From NCBI RefSeq assembly GCF_014656095.1, contig NZ_BNBT01000020.1:1-64000 (forward strand): a DNA stretch of 64,000 nt. Direction: 5' to 3'. The notes under the pieces are model-generated. The model saw only the letters and a list, made by a program, of their open reading frames with translations, made no database searches and was not told the DNA's origin. This DNA is from Streptomyces longispororuber (GTDB taxonomy: Bacteria > Actinomycetota > Actinomycetes > Streptomycetales > Streptomycetaceae). How positions within the stretch are numbered: the first letter of the stretch is position 1; the number at the start of each line of letters is the position of its first letter. Below are positions 19,082 through 27,091 of this stretch, piece after piece. Position numbers and translations under genes: made by a program.

Positions 19082-20025
19082 GCGGGCACCTCGCCGATGC
19101 GCTCCAGGGCGTCGACGACCAGGTCCCAGAACCGGCCGTGGTCCAGGTCGACGGCGACCTGGGTACGGCAGTCCGCGGGGGCGGGGGCGCGGAAGTCGGC
19201 CACGGTCATGCCGAGGGTGAGGGTGCCGGTCAGCTCGATGTCCACGGGGGCCTTGCGCACGGTCATGACGTCGGGGTCGATGACGTACGCGACCGCGCAC
19301 GGGTCGTGCACCGGCGGGTGTTCGAAGCCTTGCTCCTTGAGGTACATGGCGCCGAAGAAGTCGAGGAGTTCGTTCACGAACGCGGCGGGCCGGGTGCCGA
19401 CGGCGGCGATGCGCCGGACGACCTCGGGGGTGGCGAGCGCCTGGTGGGTCAGGTCGAGGCCGACCATGGTGACGGGCCAGCGCTCGTTGAAGACGATGTG
19501 CGCGGCCTCGGGGTCGATCTTGATGTTGAACTCGGCGACGGCGCTCCAGTTGCCGGTGTGGTAGCCGCCGCCCATCAGGACGACCTCGCGGACGCGCTCG
19601 GCGATGCGGGGCTCCTTGCGCACGGCGAGGGCGATGTTGGTCAGGCCCGCCGTGGGGACGATGGTGATCTCGCCGGGCTCGTGGGACATCACCGTGTCGA
19701 TGATGAGGTCGACGGCGTGGCGGCCGTCGAGCTCCAGGACCGGCTCGGGCAGGACGGGGCCGTCCAGGCCGCTCTCCCCGTGGATGGTGTGGGCGACCTC
19801 GATGTCGCGCACCAGCGGGCGGGGGCAGCCTGCCGCGAAGGGCACGCCGGTGATGTTCGCGATGCGGGCCACCGACAGGGCGTTGCGGGTGACCTTCTCC
19901 AGGGTCTGGTTGCCGACGACGGTGGTGACCGCGACCAGTTCGACGTCCGGATTGCCGTGCGCCAGCAGCATGGCGATCGCGTCGTCATGCCCCGGGTCAC
20001 AGTCGAGGATGATCTTTCTGGCCAT
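19078..20025 (-). CDS. inosine-uridine-preferring nucleoside hydrolase
   Basis: The 315-residue product starts with the calcium-binding signature ILDCDPGHDDAIAMLLA (DxDPGxDD). It continues with PTAGLTNIALAV, VLMGGGYHTGNWSAVAEFNI and VHDPCAVAYVIDP, all characteristic of the IunH/RihA fold. It should hydrolyse ribonucleosides to base plus ribose in the cytosol, feeding salvage. The ATG at 20025 has AAGAGG upstream. It is first in an operon with the MFS transporter and divergent from a LacI regulator; matching operator-like sites lie in the shared control region. Confidence 0.9.
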   Translation of the reverse strand: MARKIILDCDPGHDDAIAMLLAHGNPDVELVAVTTVVGNQTLEKVTRNALSVARIANITGVPFAAGCPRPLVRDIEVAHTIHGESGLDGPVLPEPVLELDGRHAVDLIIDTVMSHEPGEITIVPTAGLTNIALAVRKEPRIAERVREVVLMGGGYHTGNWSAVAEFNIKIDPEAAHIVFNERWPVTMVGLDLTHQALATPEVVRRIAAVGTRPAAFVNELLDFFGAMYLKEQGFEHPPVHDPCAVAYVIDPDVMTVRKAPVDIELTGTLTLGMTVADFRAPAPADCRTQVAVDLDHGRFWDLVVDALERIGEVPA

Positions 20026-20075
20026 TCGCGGAACCTCTTTGTTCGGCTGAGGTGTCGCTGTGCGACGACACCTCG

Positions 20076-20087
20076 GAAAACGTTCTC
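20076..20087. promoter_or_regulatory. LacI-type operator 1
   Basis: GAAAACGTTCTC is an imperfect palindrome centred on AACGTT, 51 bp upstream of the nucleoside hydrolase start. Ten of its twelve bases match their reverse complement, and it differs from operator 2 at one position. The CG-centred palindrome is the form recognised by LacI-family proteins, which insert a Leu at the central CG. Confidence 0.65.
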
Positions 20088-20244
20088 CGAAGACTTTGTG
20101 CACGGCTGCGCATTATGTCAATGATTCGGAACACACCCGTCCGTTCCGACATCCACCGCTGTGACCTGCTGGTACGTGGCTCTTCGCGCGCGGCGGGCAC
20201 CGCGGAGGACCTCTCTGCCGCCCCTGGACGGCCGTACCGCCGCT

Positions 20245-20256
20245 GATAACGTTCTC
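20245..20256. promoter_or_regulatory. LacI-type operator 2
   Basis: GATAACGTTCTC is located 29 bp upstream of the lacI-like gene start. It shares 11 of 12 bases with the other site, and the next bases (CCG) also match. Two copies flanking the divergent promoters suggest that the regulator controls both the hydrolase/transporter operon and itself. Confidence 0.65.
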
Positions 20257-20284
20257 CGGAACGTACGAAGGGGGTGGCGCGGCC

Positions 20285-21301
20285 ATGGGCGATGCCACGC
20301 TCCGGGACGTGGCCCGGGCCGCCGGCTGCTCGGTCGCCACCGTCTCCCGGGTGCTCGCCGGGACCCGGCCCGTGGGCGCCGAGACCGCGCACCGCGTCCG
20401 CGAGGCCGCGGCCCGGCTCGGCTACCGGCCCAACCAGGCGGCCCGCGCGCTGCGCAGCCGCGCCACGGGCACCGTCGGCCTCGTCCTGCCGCAGATCACG
20501 AACCCCTTCTACCCGGCCCTCGTCCGCGAGCTGACGCACGCGCTGCACGCGGAGGGCCGCGCGGTGCTGCTCGCGGACTGCGACGACGACCCGGTGGCGG
20601 AGGCGGAGCGCATCGACGACCTGCTGAGCCGTCGCGTCGACGCGCTCCTGGTGATCCCGGCCGACGAGCGGCGCAGCCGGGAGGCGGTGGCCGCGGCGGC
20701 GGAGCGGGTGCCGCTGGTCCTGCTGGACCGGCGCTGCGGTCCTGGGGTCGCCGACTCCGTGGCCGTGGACAACGCCGCGGGCACGGCCCTCGTCCTGGAC
20801 CACCTCGCCGCCGCCGGGCGCCGGCGCCCGTGCTTCGTGGGCGCGCACGGCTCGGCGTCGGCCGCGGCCGAGCTGCGCGCGGCGTACGCGGCCGGGGCCG
20901 GGGCGCTCGATCCCCGGGCGCCGGAGCGGGTGGCGCTCGGCGACTTCTCCGTGGCGTGGGGCCGGGCCGCCGTCGACCAGGTCCTGCCGACCCGCCCGGA
21001 CGCGCTGGTGTGCGCCAACGACCTCATCGCGATCGGCGCGCTGCAGCGGCTGCACGAGCGGGGCGTGGACGTGCCGGGCGAGGTCGCCGTCACCGGCTTC
21101 GACGACATCCCGATGGCGGAACTGGCGTCGCCCGGTGTCACCACGGTCCGCCAGCCGGTCGCCGAACTGGCCGCCGAGGCCACGCAGTTGCTCACCCGCC
21201 GCCTCGGCGGCGACGGCGCGGGGCCGCGGCGCACGATACGGCTGGCGCCGGAGCTGGTGGTCCGCGGCTCCAGCGGGGCCCGCGACCGGGGCCGGGTCTA
21301 A
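20285..21301 (+). CDS. LacI-family transcriptional regulator
   Basis: The 338-residue product has the LacI head (TLRDVARAAGCSVATVSRVL, residues 5-24), the hinge helix (NQAARALRSR), and a periplasmic-binding-like core ending in TGFDDIPMAELASPGVTTV, PVAELAAEAT and PELVVRGSS. It probably represses the divergent nucleoside hydrolase/MFS operon and binds a nucleoside or sugar ligand. Start and promoter overlap the operator at 20245-20256. Its stop overlaps the stop of the convergent GrpB-like gene by three bases. Confidence 0.9.
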   Translation: MGDATLRDVARAAGCSVATVSRVLAGTRPVGAETAHRVREAAARLGYRPNQAARALRSRATGTVGLVLPQITNPFYPALVRELTHALHAEGRAVLLADCDDDPVAEAERIDDLLSRRVDALLVIPADERRSREAVAAAAERVPLVLLDRRCGPGVADSVAVDNAAGTALVLDHLAAAGRRRPCFVGAHGSASAAAELRAAYAAGAGALDPRAPERVALGDFSVAWGRAAVDQVLPTRPDALVCANDLIAIGALQRLHERGVDVPGEVAVTGFDDIPMAELASPGVTTVRQPVAELAAEATQLLTRRLGGDGAGPRRTIRLAPELVVRGSSGARDRGRV

Positions 21302-21837
21302 CGCGGCTCGCCTCCGGTGGCACGCCGGAGGATCCCGGCGACGACGGCGGACTTCGCGTCGGCGTAGTTCTGCGTGTAGTCCCAGGTGCGCGCGGCCAGT
21401 TCCCACTTGGTGCGGGCGTACAGGTCACGCTCGCCGGGGTGCGTGCGCAGCCGGTCGCGGAACGGCAGCATCCGCGCGGTCCCGGGGCAGTCGGGCGGGA
21501 AGACGTGGAGGTTGGCGGAGTCGGCGCCGGGGCCGGGGGCTCGCCTGCGCAGCACGCGGTGCTCGTACCAGGCGGGTTCCCGGAGGGCGAGCCGGTGGCC
21601 GAGCCGCTCCGGGACCGGTACGTACGCGGCCTCGTCGGCGGGGTCGGGGACGGTGAGCACCAGGTCGAGGACCGGTTGGGCGAGCAGCCCCGGCTCGGCG
21701 GTCGCGCCGATGGTGGCCGCCTCGATCTCCTCGGCGGTCATGGGCGCCTGCTGCCCGGCGGCCGGGGACAGGCACTCTTCGGCGGCCGCCGGCACGGCCT
21801 GGTGCCGTTCCCCGCGCTGACTTCCCTGTCCGGGCAT
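21298..21837 (-). CDS. GrpB-like (UPF0157) protein with an apparent internal deletion
   Basis: The C-terminal 130 residues follow the GrpB pattern well: QPVLDLVLTVPDPADEAAYV, REPAWYEHRVL, NLHVFPPDCPGTARMLPFRD and the final YTQNYADAKSAVV. In complete members, the MTxEEIxAATIG start is followed by a YDPxWP segment and a HxGST signature. Here MTAEEIEAATIGA runs directly into TAEPGLLAQPV. About 40-50 residues carrying the nucleotidyltransferase-like core are therefore absent, and the GST is altered. The product could be non-functional. The first ATG (21837) is chosen; another at 21741 is possible. Confidence 0.7.
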   Translation of the reverse strand: MPGQGSQRGERHQAVPAAAEECLSPAAGQQAPMTAEEIEAATIGATAEPGLLAQPVLDLVLTVPDPADEAAYVPVPERLGHRLALREPAWYEHRVLRRRAPGPGADSANLHVFPPDCPGTARMLPFRDRLRTHPGERDLYARTKWELAARTWDYTQNYADAKSAVVAGILRRATGGEPR

Positions 21838-21874
21838 GGCGGCTCCTCGTGTCGGCCTGCCTGTCGACACATTG

Positions 21875-21922
21875 CTCGGTCGGCTCAGTGCTTGGTCGAC
21901 TCAGTGCTCGGTCGATTCAGAG
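21875..21922. repeat. 16-bp degenerate tandem repeat, 3 copies
   Basis: Three units of CTCGGTCGGCTCAGTG with two or three changes each occur, followed by further scattered GGTCGACTC-like pieces to about 22010. The block lies in the 311-bp gap between the GrpB-like and DoxX genes, which holds no other supported gene. Confidence 0.7.
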
Positions 21923-22097
21923 GCTTGGTCGGTTCCGTGACAGGTCGACTCATGCACAGGTCGGCTCGTCGGTTCGCCGATTGGCTGAGAAGTCGACTCG
22001 TCGACCGTCAACTGCCCCTGTTGACGCGGGAACCAGCCTGCCGTCAAGGACGTGCCACCGCGGCCGCGGGTGCCTTCCGCCGTACGCCGTCGAGCGT

Positions 22098-22144
22098 GTG
22101 GGCGTACGCCGTCAGGCACCTGCACCCCACGCACGTACGCCCAC
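22098..22144 (-). terminator. hairpin downstream of the doxX-like gene
   Basis: The arms GTGGGCGTACG and CGTACGCCCAC are perfect 11-base complements around a 25-base loop, ending 5 bp beyond the DoxX stop codon on the minus strand. Confidence 0.5.
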
Positions 22145-22148
22145 GGCG

Positions 22149-22748
22149 TCAGTCGTGCAGGACCACCAGGACGAACGCCGCCGAGAGCGTGCCCAGGGCC
22201 ACGGCCGCGAGGCCGCGCGCGTAGCGGTGGTCGCGCAGGCCCGGCAGCAGGTGGTCGGCGGCGATGCGGCCGGGGCCGGTGAGGGCCAGGCAGACGGCGG
22301 CGGCGAGGAGCACCAGGTCGTACTCGACGCCCTCGGGGGAGAAGAAGCCGCCGTCCCACTTCACGGCGGTGGCGTTGACCATGATGCCGATGATGCCCGC
22401 GCCCGCGAGGGGGGTGAGCAGCCCCAGGACGAGACCGAGGCCGCAGAACGTCTCGGTGAGGGCGGCGACCCAGGCCATCGCCCTGGCGGCCTTGTAGCCG
22501 TCCGCGGCGAAGAAGGCCGTGGTGCCGTCGATGCCGCTCCCGTCGAACCAGCCGAAGAGCTTCTGCGTGCCGTGCGTGGCCATCGTCAGGCCCACCGCGA
22601 GCCGCAGGGCCAGGAGGCCGAGGTCGAGGCCGGGTTGGAGGGCGGGGGCCGGGGAGGCGGGGGCTGCGGGGTCCGCCCGGTGCGACGCGGGGTCGGTGGA
22701 CGCGGTCGGCTGCCCGGCGGGGCTCGAAGGGCGGTAGGGGGACGACAT
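22149..22748 (-). CDS. DoxX-family membrane protein
   Basis: The 199-residue protein has a Ser/Pro/Ala-rich cytosolic N-terminus and four hydrophobic segments. The DoxX landmarks are present: LRLAVGLTMATHGTQKLFGWF, AALTETFCGLGLVLGLLTPL and the Asn-Ala-Thr-containing third helix. DoxX relatives take part in thiol/redox or quinone-linked membrane functions; the specific role here is unknown. The ATG at 22748 follows GAGGAGG. The gene is a single unit with a hairpin at its end. Confidence 0.85.
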   Translation of the reverse strand: MSSPYRPSSPAGQPTASTDPASHRADPAAPASPAPALQPGLDLGLLALRLAVGLTMATHGTQKLFGWFDGSGIDGTTAFFAADGYKAARAMAWVAALTETFCGLGLVLGLLTPLAGAGIIGIMVNATAVKWDGGFFSPEGVEYDLVLLAAAVCLALTGPGRIAADHLLPGLRDHRYARGLAAVALGTLSAAFVLVVLHD

Positions 22749-22889
22749 GCTGGATGCCTCCTCGATGTGGGGGACGGAGGACCGCACGGCGAGCGGGCAC
22801 GCGTGCGCGTCCGCCGGTGCCCTCGGATGATAGGTCCAGACCAAGCCCCGCCATAGACGGCAACCAGCCTCATCCGCCCCACCGCGACC

Positions 22890-23402
22890 TCACACAGGGC
22901 GCCGCATGCACACCCGGGGCCACCGGTCCAGGCCGTGGGCGGCCTCCCCCGCCCGCACCGCCCTCAACTCGGGCCCGGCCGCCGCCTCGTCGAGGATCGT
23001 GAAGCCGCAGCGGGCGTAGTACGGCGCGTTCCACGGGACCTCGGCGAAGGTGGTGAGGGTGAGGGCCGGGAGCCCGCGTGCGCGCGCGACGCCGGCCGCG
23101 TGCTCGATGAGCGCGCGGCCGACGCCGCGGCGCGCGTGGTCGGGGTGCACGGAGACCTGCTCGACGTGCAGGTTCCCGTCGACGGGGTCGGCGAGGAGGT
23201 ACGCCACGGGCCGGCCGGGGTCGTCGTCGGCAGCGGCGACCCACGCGCGACCGGCCCGCTGGTAGCGCGCGAGGTCGTCCAGGGCGGGCGGCTCGTCGTC
23301 GGCTATCTCGGGCATGCCGATGTCGCGGAAACAGCGGCCCGCGGCCCTTTCGACGTCCTGGAGCACGGGCAGGTCGGTGGGGCGGGCCTCTCGGATCTGC
23401 AT
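22890..23402 (-). CDS. GNAT-family N-acetyltransferase
   Basis: The 170-residue protein shows the GNAT core: VEQVSVHPDHARRGVGRALIEHAAGVAR is the V/IxVxPxxRGxGxG acetyl-CoA loop, and APYYARCGFTIL is the motif B end. The N-terminus (MQIREARPTDLPVLQDVERAA) is typical. The acceptor substrate is unknown. The long open frame upstream only reads through a GC-rich repeat, so the ATG at 23402 is the better start. Confidence 0.85.
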   Translation of the reverse strand: MQIREARPTDLPVLQDVERAAGRCFRDIGMPEIADDEPPALDDLARYQRAGRAWVAAADDDPGRPVAYLLADPVDGNLHVEQVSVHPDHARRGVGRALIEHAAGVARARGLPALTLTTFAEVPWNAPYYARCGFTILDEAAAGPELRAVRAGEAAHGLDRWPRVCMRRPV

Positions 23403-23468
23403 GATCCGATTGTTCCGGCCCCGGAGGACGCGCGCCCGTCTTTTTCGGCGGGCCCGCCCCAGGTCTTC

Positions 23469-23540
23469 GGGGTGGGCAGGCCCCGGGTGTTCGGGGCGGG
23501 CAGGCCCCGGGCCTTCCGGGGGGGCAGGCCCCGGGCGCTC
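23469..23540. repeat. 24-bp GC-rich tandem repeat, about 3 copies
   Basis: The unit GGGCAGGCCCCGGGTGTTC plus its GGGG lead recurs three times with small changes. It sits between the GNAT start and the terminator of the ferredoxin gene. Confidence 0.75.
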
Positions 23541-23563
23541 GCCGCCACCTCCGTACACCCGTA

Positions 23564-23595
23564 CACGGGTGGGGCCCGGCCGGGCCCCACCCGTG
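23564..23595. terminator. perfect 32-bp palindrome after the ferredoxin gene
   Basis: The 16-base half CACGGGTGGGGCCCGG is followed directly by its exact reverse complement. It lies 3 bp past the ferredoxin stop on the minus strand, so it is placed to end the P450-ferredoxin transcript. Confidence 0.8.
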
Positions 23596-23598
23596 CCG

Positions 23599-23793
23599 TC
23601 ACTCGTCGGCGACGGTGATGGCCTGGACGGGGCAGGCGCGCGCCGCCTCCCGCACCATCGGGTCGCCCGCGCCGTCCAGCCCGCCGGGCAGGACCTCGCT
23701 GAAGCCGTCGTCGTCCTGGGTGAAGACGCGAGGGGCGGTGAGGACGCACTGGCCCGCTCCGATGCAGCGGTCCGTGTCGATGGCGATGCGCAT
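23599..23793 (-). CDS. 3Fe-4S ferredoxin, probable partner of the adjacent P450
   Basis: The 64-residue protein has three Cys ligands in the order expected for P450-linked ferredoxins: CIGAGQC (Cys10, Cys16) and ACPVQAI (Cys54), with an Ala in the position that holds the fourth Cys of 4Fe-4S forms. It would carry electrons to the P450 in the cytosol. The ATG overlaps the P450 stop by one base (TGATG), so the genes are translationally coupled. A perfect palindrome follows its stop. Confidence 0.9.
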   Translation of the reverse strand: MRIAIDTDRCIGAGQCVLTAPRVFTQDDDGFSEVLPGGLDGAGDPMVREAARACPVQAITVADE

Positions 23794-25082
23794 CAGGCGC
23801 GCCCCCAGGTGACGGGCAGCTCGATGAGCCCCTGGATGGTGTCGCCGGGTTTGATCGGGATCTGGTCCGGCGGCACGGCGAGCCGGAGGTCGGGGACGCG
23901 GGCGAAGAGGGAGGTGAAGGCGATCTCCAGTTCCAGGCGGGCGAGGTTCTGCCCCAGGCACTGGTGGATGCCGAAGCCGAACGCGAGGTGGTGCCGCGCG
24001 TTCCTGCGGATGTCCAGCTCGTCCGGGTCCGGGTAGACGGCGGTGTCGCGGTTGACGGCCGACGCCGCGAGGAACACGCCCTCGTCGGCGCGGATGGTCT
24101 GCCCGGCCACCTCGATGTCGGCGGTGGCGACCCGCTGGAGGCCGTCGGCGATGGACAGGAAGCGCAGCAGCTCCTCCACGGCGTCGGGGACGAGCCGGGG
24201 CTCGGCCCGCAGGGCGGCGAGCTGGTCGGGGTGTTCGAGCAGGGTGAAGGTGCCCAGCGAGATCATGTTGGCGGTCGTCTCGTGGCCGGCGACGAGCAGC
24301 ACCAGCGCGATCCGCGCCAGTTCGTCCCGGTCGAGCTCGCCCGTGCGCAGCCGTTCCCGCACGAGGTCGTCAAGCATGCCTCCACCGCCCTCGGCGACGT
24401 CGCCGGCAGCGGCACCGCCCGGGACGGTCTCACCGTCCGCGGGGCCGTCGGCCATGGCGCCACGGGCGGTGTCATCGGCGGCGGCCTCGCTCTTCCGGTC
24501 GACCAGGGCACCGAGGTACGCCATCAGCGCCTTCCGCGCCTCCTCGGCCTCGTCGGCGGTCTTGCCGCGCAGCAGGCGGCGCGAAGCCTCCTCGAAGAAC
24601 TCGTGGTCGGCGTACGGCACCCCGAGCAGTTCGCAGATCACCATGGACGGCACCGGCAGCGCGAACGCGGCCACCAGGTCGGCCGGCGGCCCCTGCTCGA
24701 GCATGGCGTCGAGGAGCTGGTCGACGATGTGCTGGACGCGGGGCCGCATCGCGGCCACCTGCTTCACGCCGAACGGCGGGATCAGCATGCGGCGCTGCCT
24801 GTTGTGCTCGGGGTCGTCCACGCCGAGGAGCGCGGTCCGCACCCGGCGGGCGATCTCGAACCGGGGTGCGAGCGAGGGGAAGGCCGGATTCTGCCGGTCG
24901 GTGGAGAGCCGGGGGTCCCTGAGCAGCGCCTTGGCCTCGGCGTGCCCGGTGACGAGCCACGCCTCGGTGTCGTCGTACAGGGTGATGCGGCTGAGCGGGC
25001 CCTGCTCGCTCAGCGGGCGGTAGCCGGCGGGCGGGTGGTAGGGACAGGTACGGTCCTGAGGGAAGGGAGCGGCTGGTGACAT
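23793..25082 (-). CDS. cytochrome P450, CYP105-like
   Basis: The 429-residue product carries all P450 landmarks: an I-helix AGHETT (residues 265-270), ExxR in AVEELLRF (Glu304/Arg307), PERF-region sequence DPDELDIRRNARHH, and the haem loop FGFGIHQCLG with Cys375. The N-terminal LSTDRQNPAFPS and the overall pattern fit CYP105, a family that hydroxylates xenobiotics and natural products. A roughly 35-residue Gly/Ala/Asp-rich insert (residues 199-235) between helices G and H lengthens it beyond the usual 400 or so. Electron supply is the coupled ferredoxin. A TetR gene 376 bp upstream reads in the same direction. Confidence 0.92.
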   Translation of the reverse strand: MSPAAPFPQDRTCPYHPPAGYRPLSEQGPLSRITLYDDTEAWLVTGHAEAKALLRDPRLSTDRQNPAFPSLAPRFEIARRVRTALLGVDDPEHNRQRRMLIPPFGVKQVAAMRPRVQHIVDQLLDAMLEQGPPADLVAAFALPVPSMVICELLGVPYADHEFFEEASRRLLRGKTADEAEEARKALMAYLGALVDRKSEAAADDTARGAMADGPADGETVPGGAAAGDVAEGGGGMLDDLVRERLRTGELDRDELARIALVLLVAGHETTANMISLGTFTLLEHPDQLAALRAEPRLVPDAVEELLRFLSIADGLQRVATADIEVAGQTIRADEGVFLAASAVNRDTAVYPDPDELDIRRNARHHLAFGFGIHQCLGQNLARLELEIAFTSLFARVPDLRLAVPPDQIPIKPGDTIQGLIELPVTWGRA

Positions 25083-25458
25083 GCGGATCTCCGGTTCTCC
25101 GGCGGGCGTACGGATCTGCCAGTCCCCCGAGGCGGTCCGTCCCTCCACTTCATGCCCTATGCAGCTATTCGGACCACGCACGCTTCGGCCAATGTCGCCC
25201 CGCATGTCCCTGGAGGACGGATTGAGGCCGAAAACGACACCACCGGAACGCGCCATGCCGCGCGAGCCGCAGGCATATCCGCGCCACTCCCCCGCGTACA
25301 CGTGCCACGCGACGGTACGAATTGGCTGGTTCTCGGCGGCGAGGCCCCCTCCGGGCAGGCGAACGCGTGAGCGGGCACGACGGGCGCACCACCCTCGTCG
25401 TACCCGCTGACCGTTGCGCCCGGAATCCGCCGTCGGCGCCCGGCTGTTCAGTGCGAGG
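25083..25458. other. 376-bp non-coding stretch between the P450 and TetR genes
   Basis: This stretch is less GC-rich than its neighbours around 25150-25320 and should include the P450 promoter. Short open frames are present on both strands, but none has a ribosome binding site or a recognisable protein. I saw no convincing operator palindrome. Confidence 0.5.
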
Positions 25459-26175
25459 TCACTGCCCGGCCCCCCGCGGCAGGCCGATGTACTCCCCCAT
25501 CGCCGCGGCGCCGTAGGAGAACACCGCGGTGGGGTCGGGGGCGATGTCCATGATGTGGCTGTTGACCTCGAAGCCCACCATGCCGTGGAGCTGGGTCCAC
25601 ACCACGAACATGCGGGCCATCACGCTCCTCGGCAGGCCTTCGAGGAGTCCGGCGGCGAGGGCGTCGACGTTCTGGCGCATCCCGTCGCTGAGGGGCTCCT
25701 CGCCGGGGCGGTCGCCGGTGAGCTCGCCCGCCTTGTGCGCGTCGCGCAGGACGGCCACCATCGAGAGCACGATCCGGGCGACCGCCTCCAGGGTCTCCGG
25801 CGGCGCCGTGTACCCGGGCACCGGGCGGCCCCAGAGCAGGACGTACTCCTCGGGGTGGGCCATGGCCCACTCGCGGATGCCGAGCCAGATGGCGACCCAG
25901 CGGCGCAGCGGGTCCGCGCCCTCCGCGAGGGCGGCCGCGGCGGCGGCCTCCGTGCTGTCCGCGAGTGAGGTGTAGGCGCCCAGGACCATGGCGGACAGCA
26001 GCGCGTCCCCGTCGGGGTAGTGCCGCTCCGCCTCCCGCGGGTCGACACCGGCGTCCCGGGCGACCGCACCGGGGTCCAGGTGGACCTTGTGCCGTTCCGT
26101 GAGGCGCCGTAACGCCTCCTCCTTCAGCCGCTCGACCACGGCGTCCCCTGCGTGCTGTGCCTCGGTGGAAGTCAT
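25459..26175 (-). CDS. TetR-family transcriptional regulator
   Basis: The 238-residue protein is all-helical. Residues about 12-62 correspond to the TetR DNA-binding head, but the HTH is divergent (LDPGAVARDAGVDPREAERHYPDGDALLSAMV). The C-terminal ligand domain includes MARMFVVWTQLHGMVGFEV, as in TetR regulators with a WHG-type C-terminus. It is read in the same direction as, and upstream of, the P450 operon, so it may control that operon; no operator was found to prove it. The start is the ATG at 26175; the longer frame lacks a ribosome binding site. Confidence 0.82.
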   Translation of the reverse strand: MTSTEAQHAGDAVVERLKEEALRRLTERHKVHLDPGAVARDAGVDPREAERHYPDGDALLSAMVLGAYTSLADSTEAAAAAALAEGADPLRRWVAIWLGIREWAMAHPEEYVLLWGRPVPGYTAPPETLEAVARIVLSMVAVLRDAHKAGELTGDRPGEEPLSDGMRQNVDALAAGLLEGLPRSVMARMFVVWTQLHGMVGFEVNSHIMDIAPDPTAVFSYGAAAMGEYIGLPRGAGQ

Positions 26176-26399
26176 GATCCGAACCCTCGCAGATACCGGA
26201 GGCGCTGTCGACGTCCTGCGGGGCGGGGCGAGGAGCGCGCCCCCGGCACCGCGCCGGACGCCAACTGCCGCCTTGCGCACGTCAGTTGCGGGTGCCGGGC
26301 GAGGTCGTCACCGGCGTCCGCACCACGACCCGTTCCGCGGGCTCCACCGCGGCTCCACCGCCGCTCGAGTCGGGCTCCGGCGGCGGCGCGGTGGGCGTC

Positions 26400-26960
26400 T
26401 CAGCGCGGTGCGGACGGGGCGGCGGCGTACCGGGGCGCCGCGAGGCCCTTGAGGTCGCGGACGTACCAGTTGTGGCAGGCGCCGTCGGCGTCCCGCACCT
26501 GCTTCATGTACGTGAAGCCCGCCCGCACCGCCACCGCCTCCGACGCGGCGTTGCCGGGGTCCACGCGGATCACGCCGACGCGCGCGCCCGCGGACGCCGT
26601 GTAGCGGCAGACGAGGTCGACCGCGCGGGTCGCGAGGCCCCGCCCCCGCCACGCCGGGTACAGGCCGTAGGCGATGTTGGCCGCGCCGGGGGCGAGGCCC
26701 CGCATGGCGAGCCGGACGTCGATGGTGCCCGCCAGCGTCGGGCCGTCCCCGGCGCGCACGCCGAAGGCGCGCAGGGAGCCCCCGGTGGCCCACTGGTCCG
26801 CGCAGTGGCGTACGTACTCCTCCGTGCTCTCGCGGGTGCTGGGCTCGCCGTTGAGCCAGCGCACCAGGAGGTCGTCCTCGCCTGCCAGGTGCGCGTCGAC
26901 GTCATCCAGGGTGAGGGGGGTCAGGGTGACCACGCCGTCCGACAGCTCGATGTTTCGCAC
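26400..26960 (-). CDS. GNAT-family acetyltransferase (RimJ/RimL-like)
   Basis: The 186-residue protein has NIAYGLYPAWRGRGLATRAVDLVCRY as the acetyl-CoA loop and VIRVDPGNAASEAVAVRAGF as the second strand-helix unit, which is the RimJ/RimL style. The N-terminus IELSDGVVTLTPLTLDDVDAH is typical of that group. I chose the GTG at 26960; an ATG at 27011 adds 17 residues that do not resemble the family. Acceptor unknown. The 224-bp gap to the TetR gene holds nothing recognisable. Confidence 0.8.
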   Translation of the reverse strand: MRNIELSDGVVTLTPLTLDDVDAHLAGEDDLLVRWLNGEPSTRESTEEYVRHCADQWATGGSLRAFGVRAGDGPTLAGTIDVRLAMRGLAPGAANIAYGLYPAWRGRGLATRAVDLVCRYTASAGARVGVIRVDPGNAASEAVAVRAGFTYMKQVRDADGACHNWYVRDLKGLAAPRYAAAPSAPR

Positions 26961-27019
26961 GGGGCGACTGTTTCCCCTCCCCGACGGGTGGGCAACCGAA
27001 TATCGGTTCACCGGACAGC

Positions 27020-27053
27020 GGAGCGCGGGCCCGCGGGTGCGGGCCCGCGCTCC
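27020..27053. terminator. perfect hairpin after the UvrA2-like gene
   Basis: Fifteen-base arms (27020-27034 and 27039-27053) are exact reverse complements around the loop GGGT. The hairpin begins 38 bp past the UvrA2-like stop on the minus strand and lies upstream of the GNAT gene. Confidence 0.85.
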
Positions 27054-27091
27054 GTGGCGTGGCTCGGCAGGCGCGTACCCCGGTGGAGACC

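Noticed and set aside
22890-25082. Natural-product biosynthetic cluster around the P450
   Set aside because: No synthase, ligase or tailoring set is adjacent; a P450, ferredoxin and GNAT alone do not make a cluster.
25152-25370. 72-codon plus-strand frame upstream of the P450 gene
   Set aside because: It has no ribosome binding site and no family resemblance, and overlaps the probable promoter of the P450 operon.
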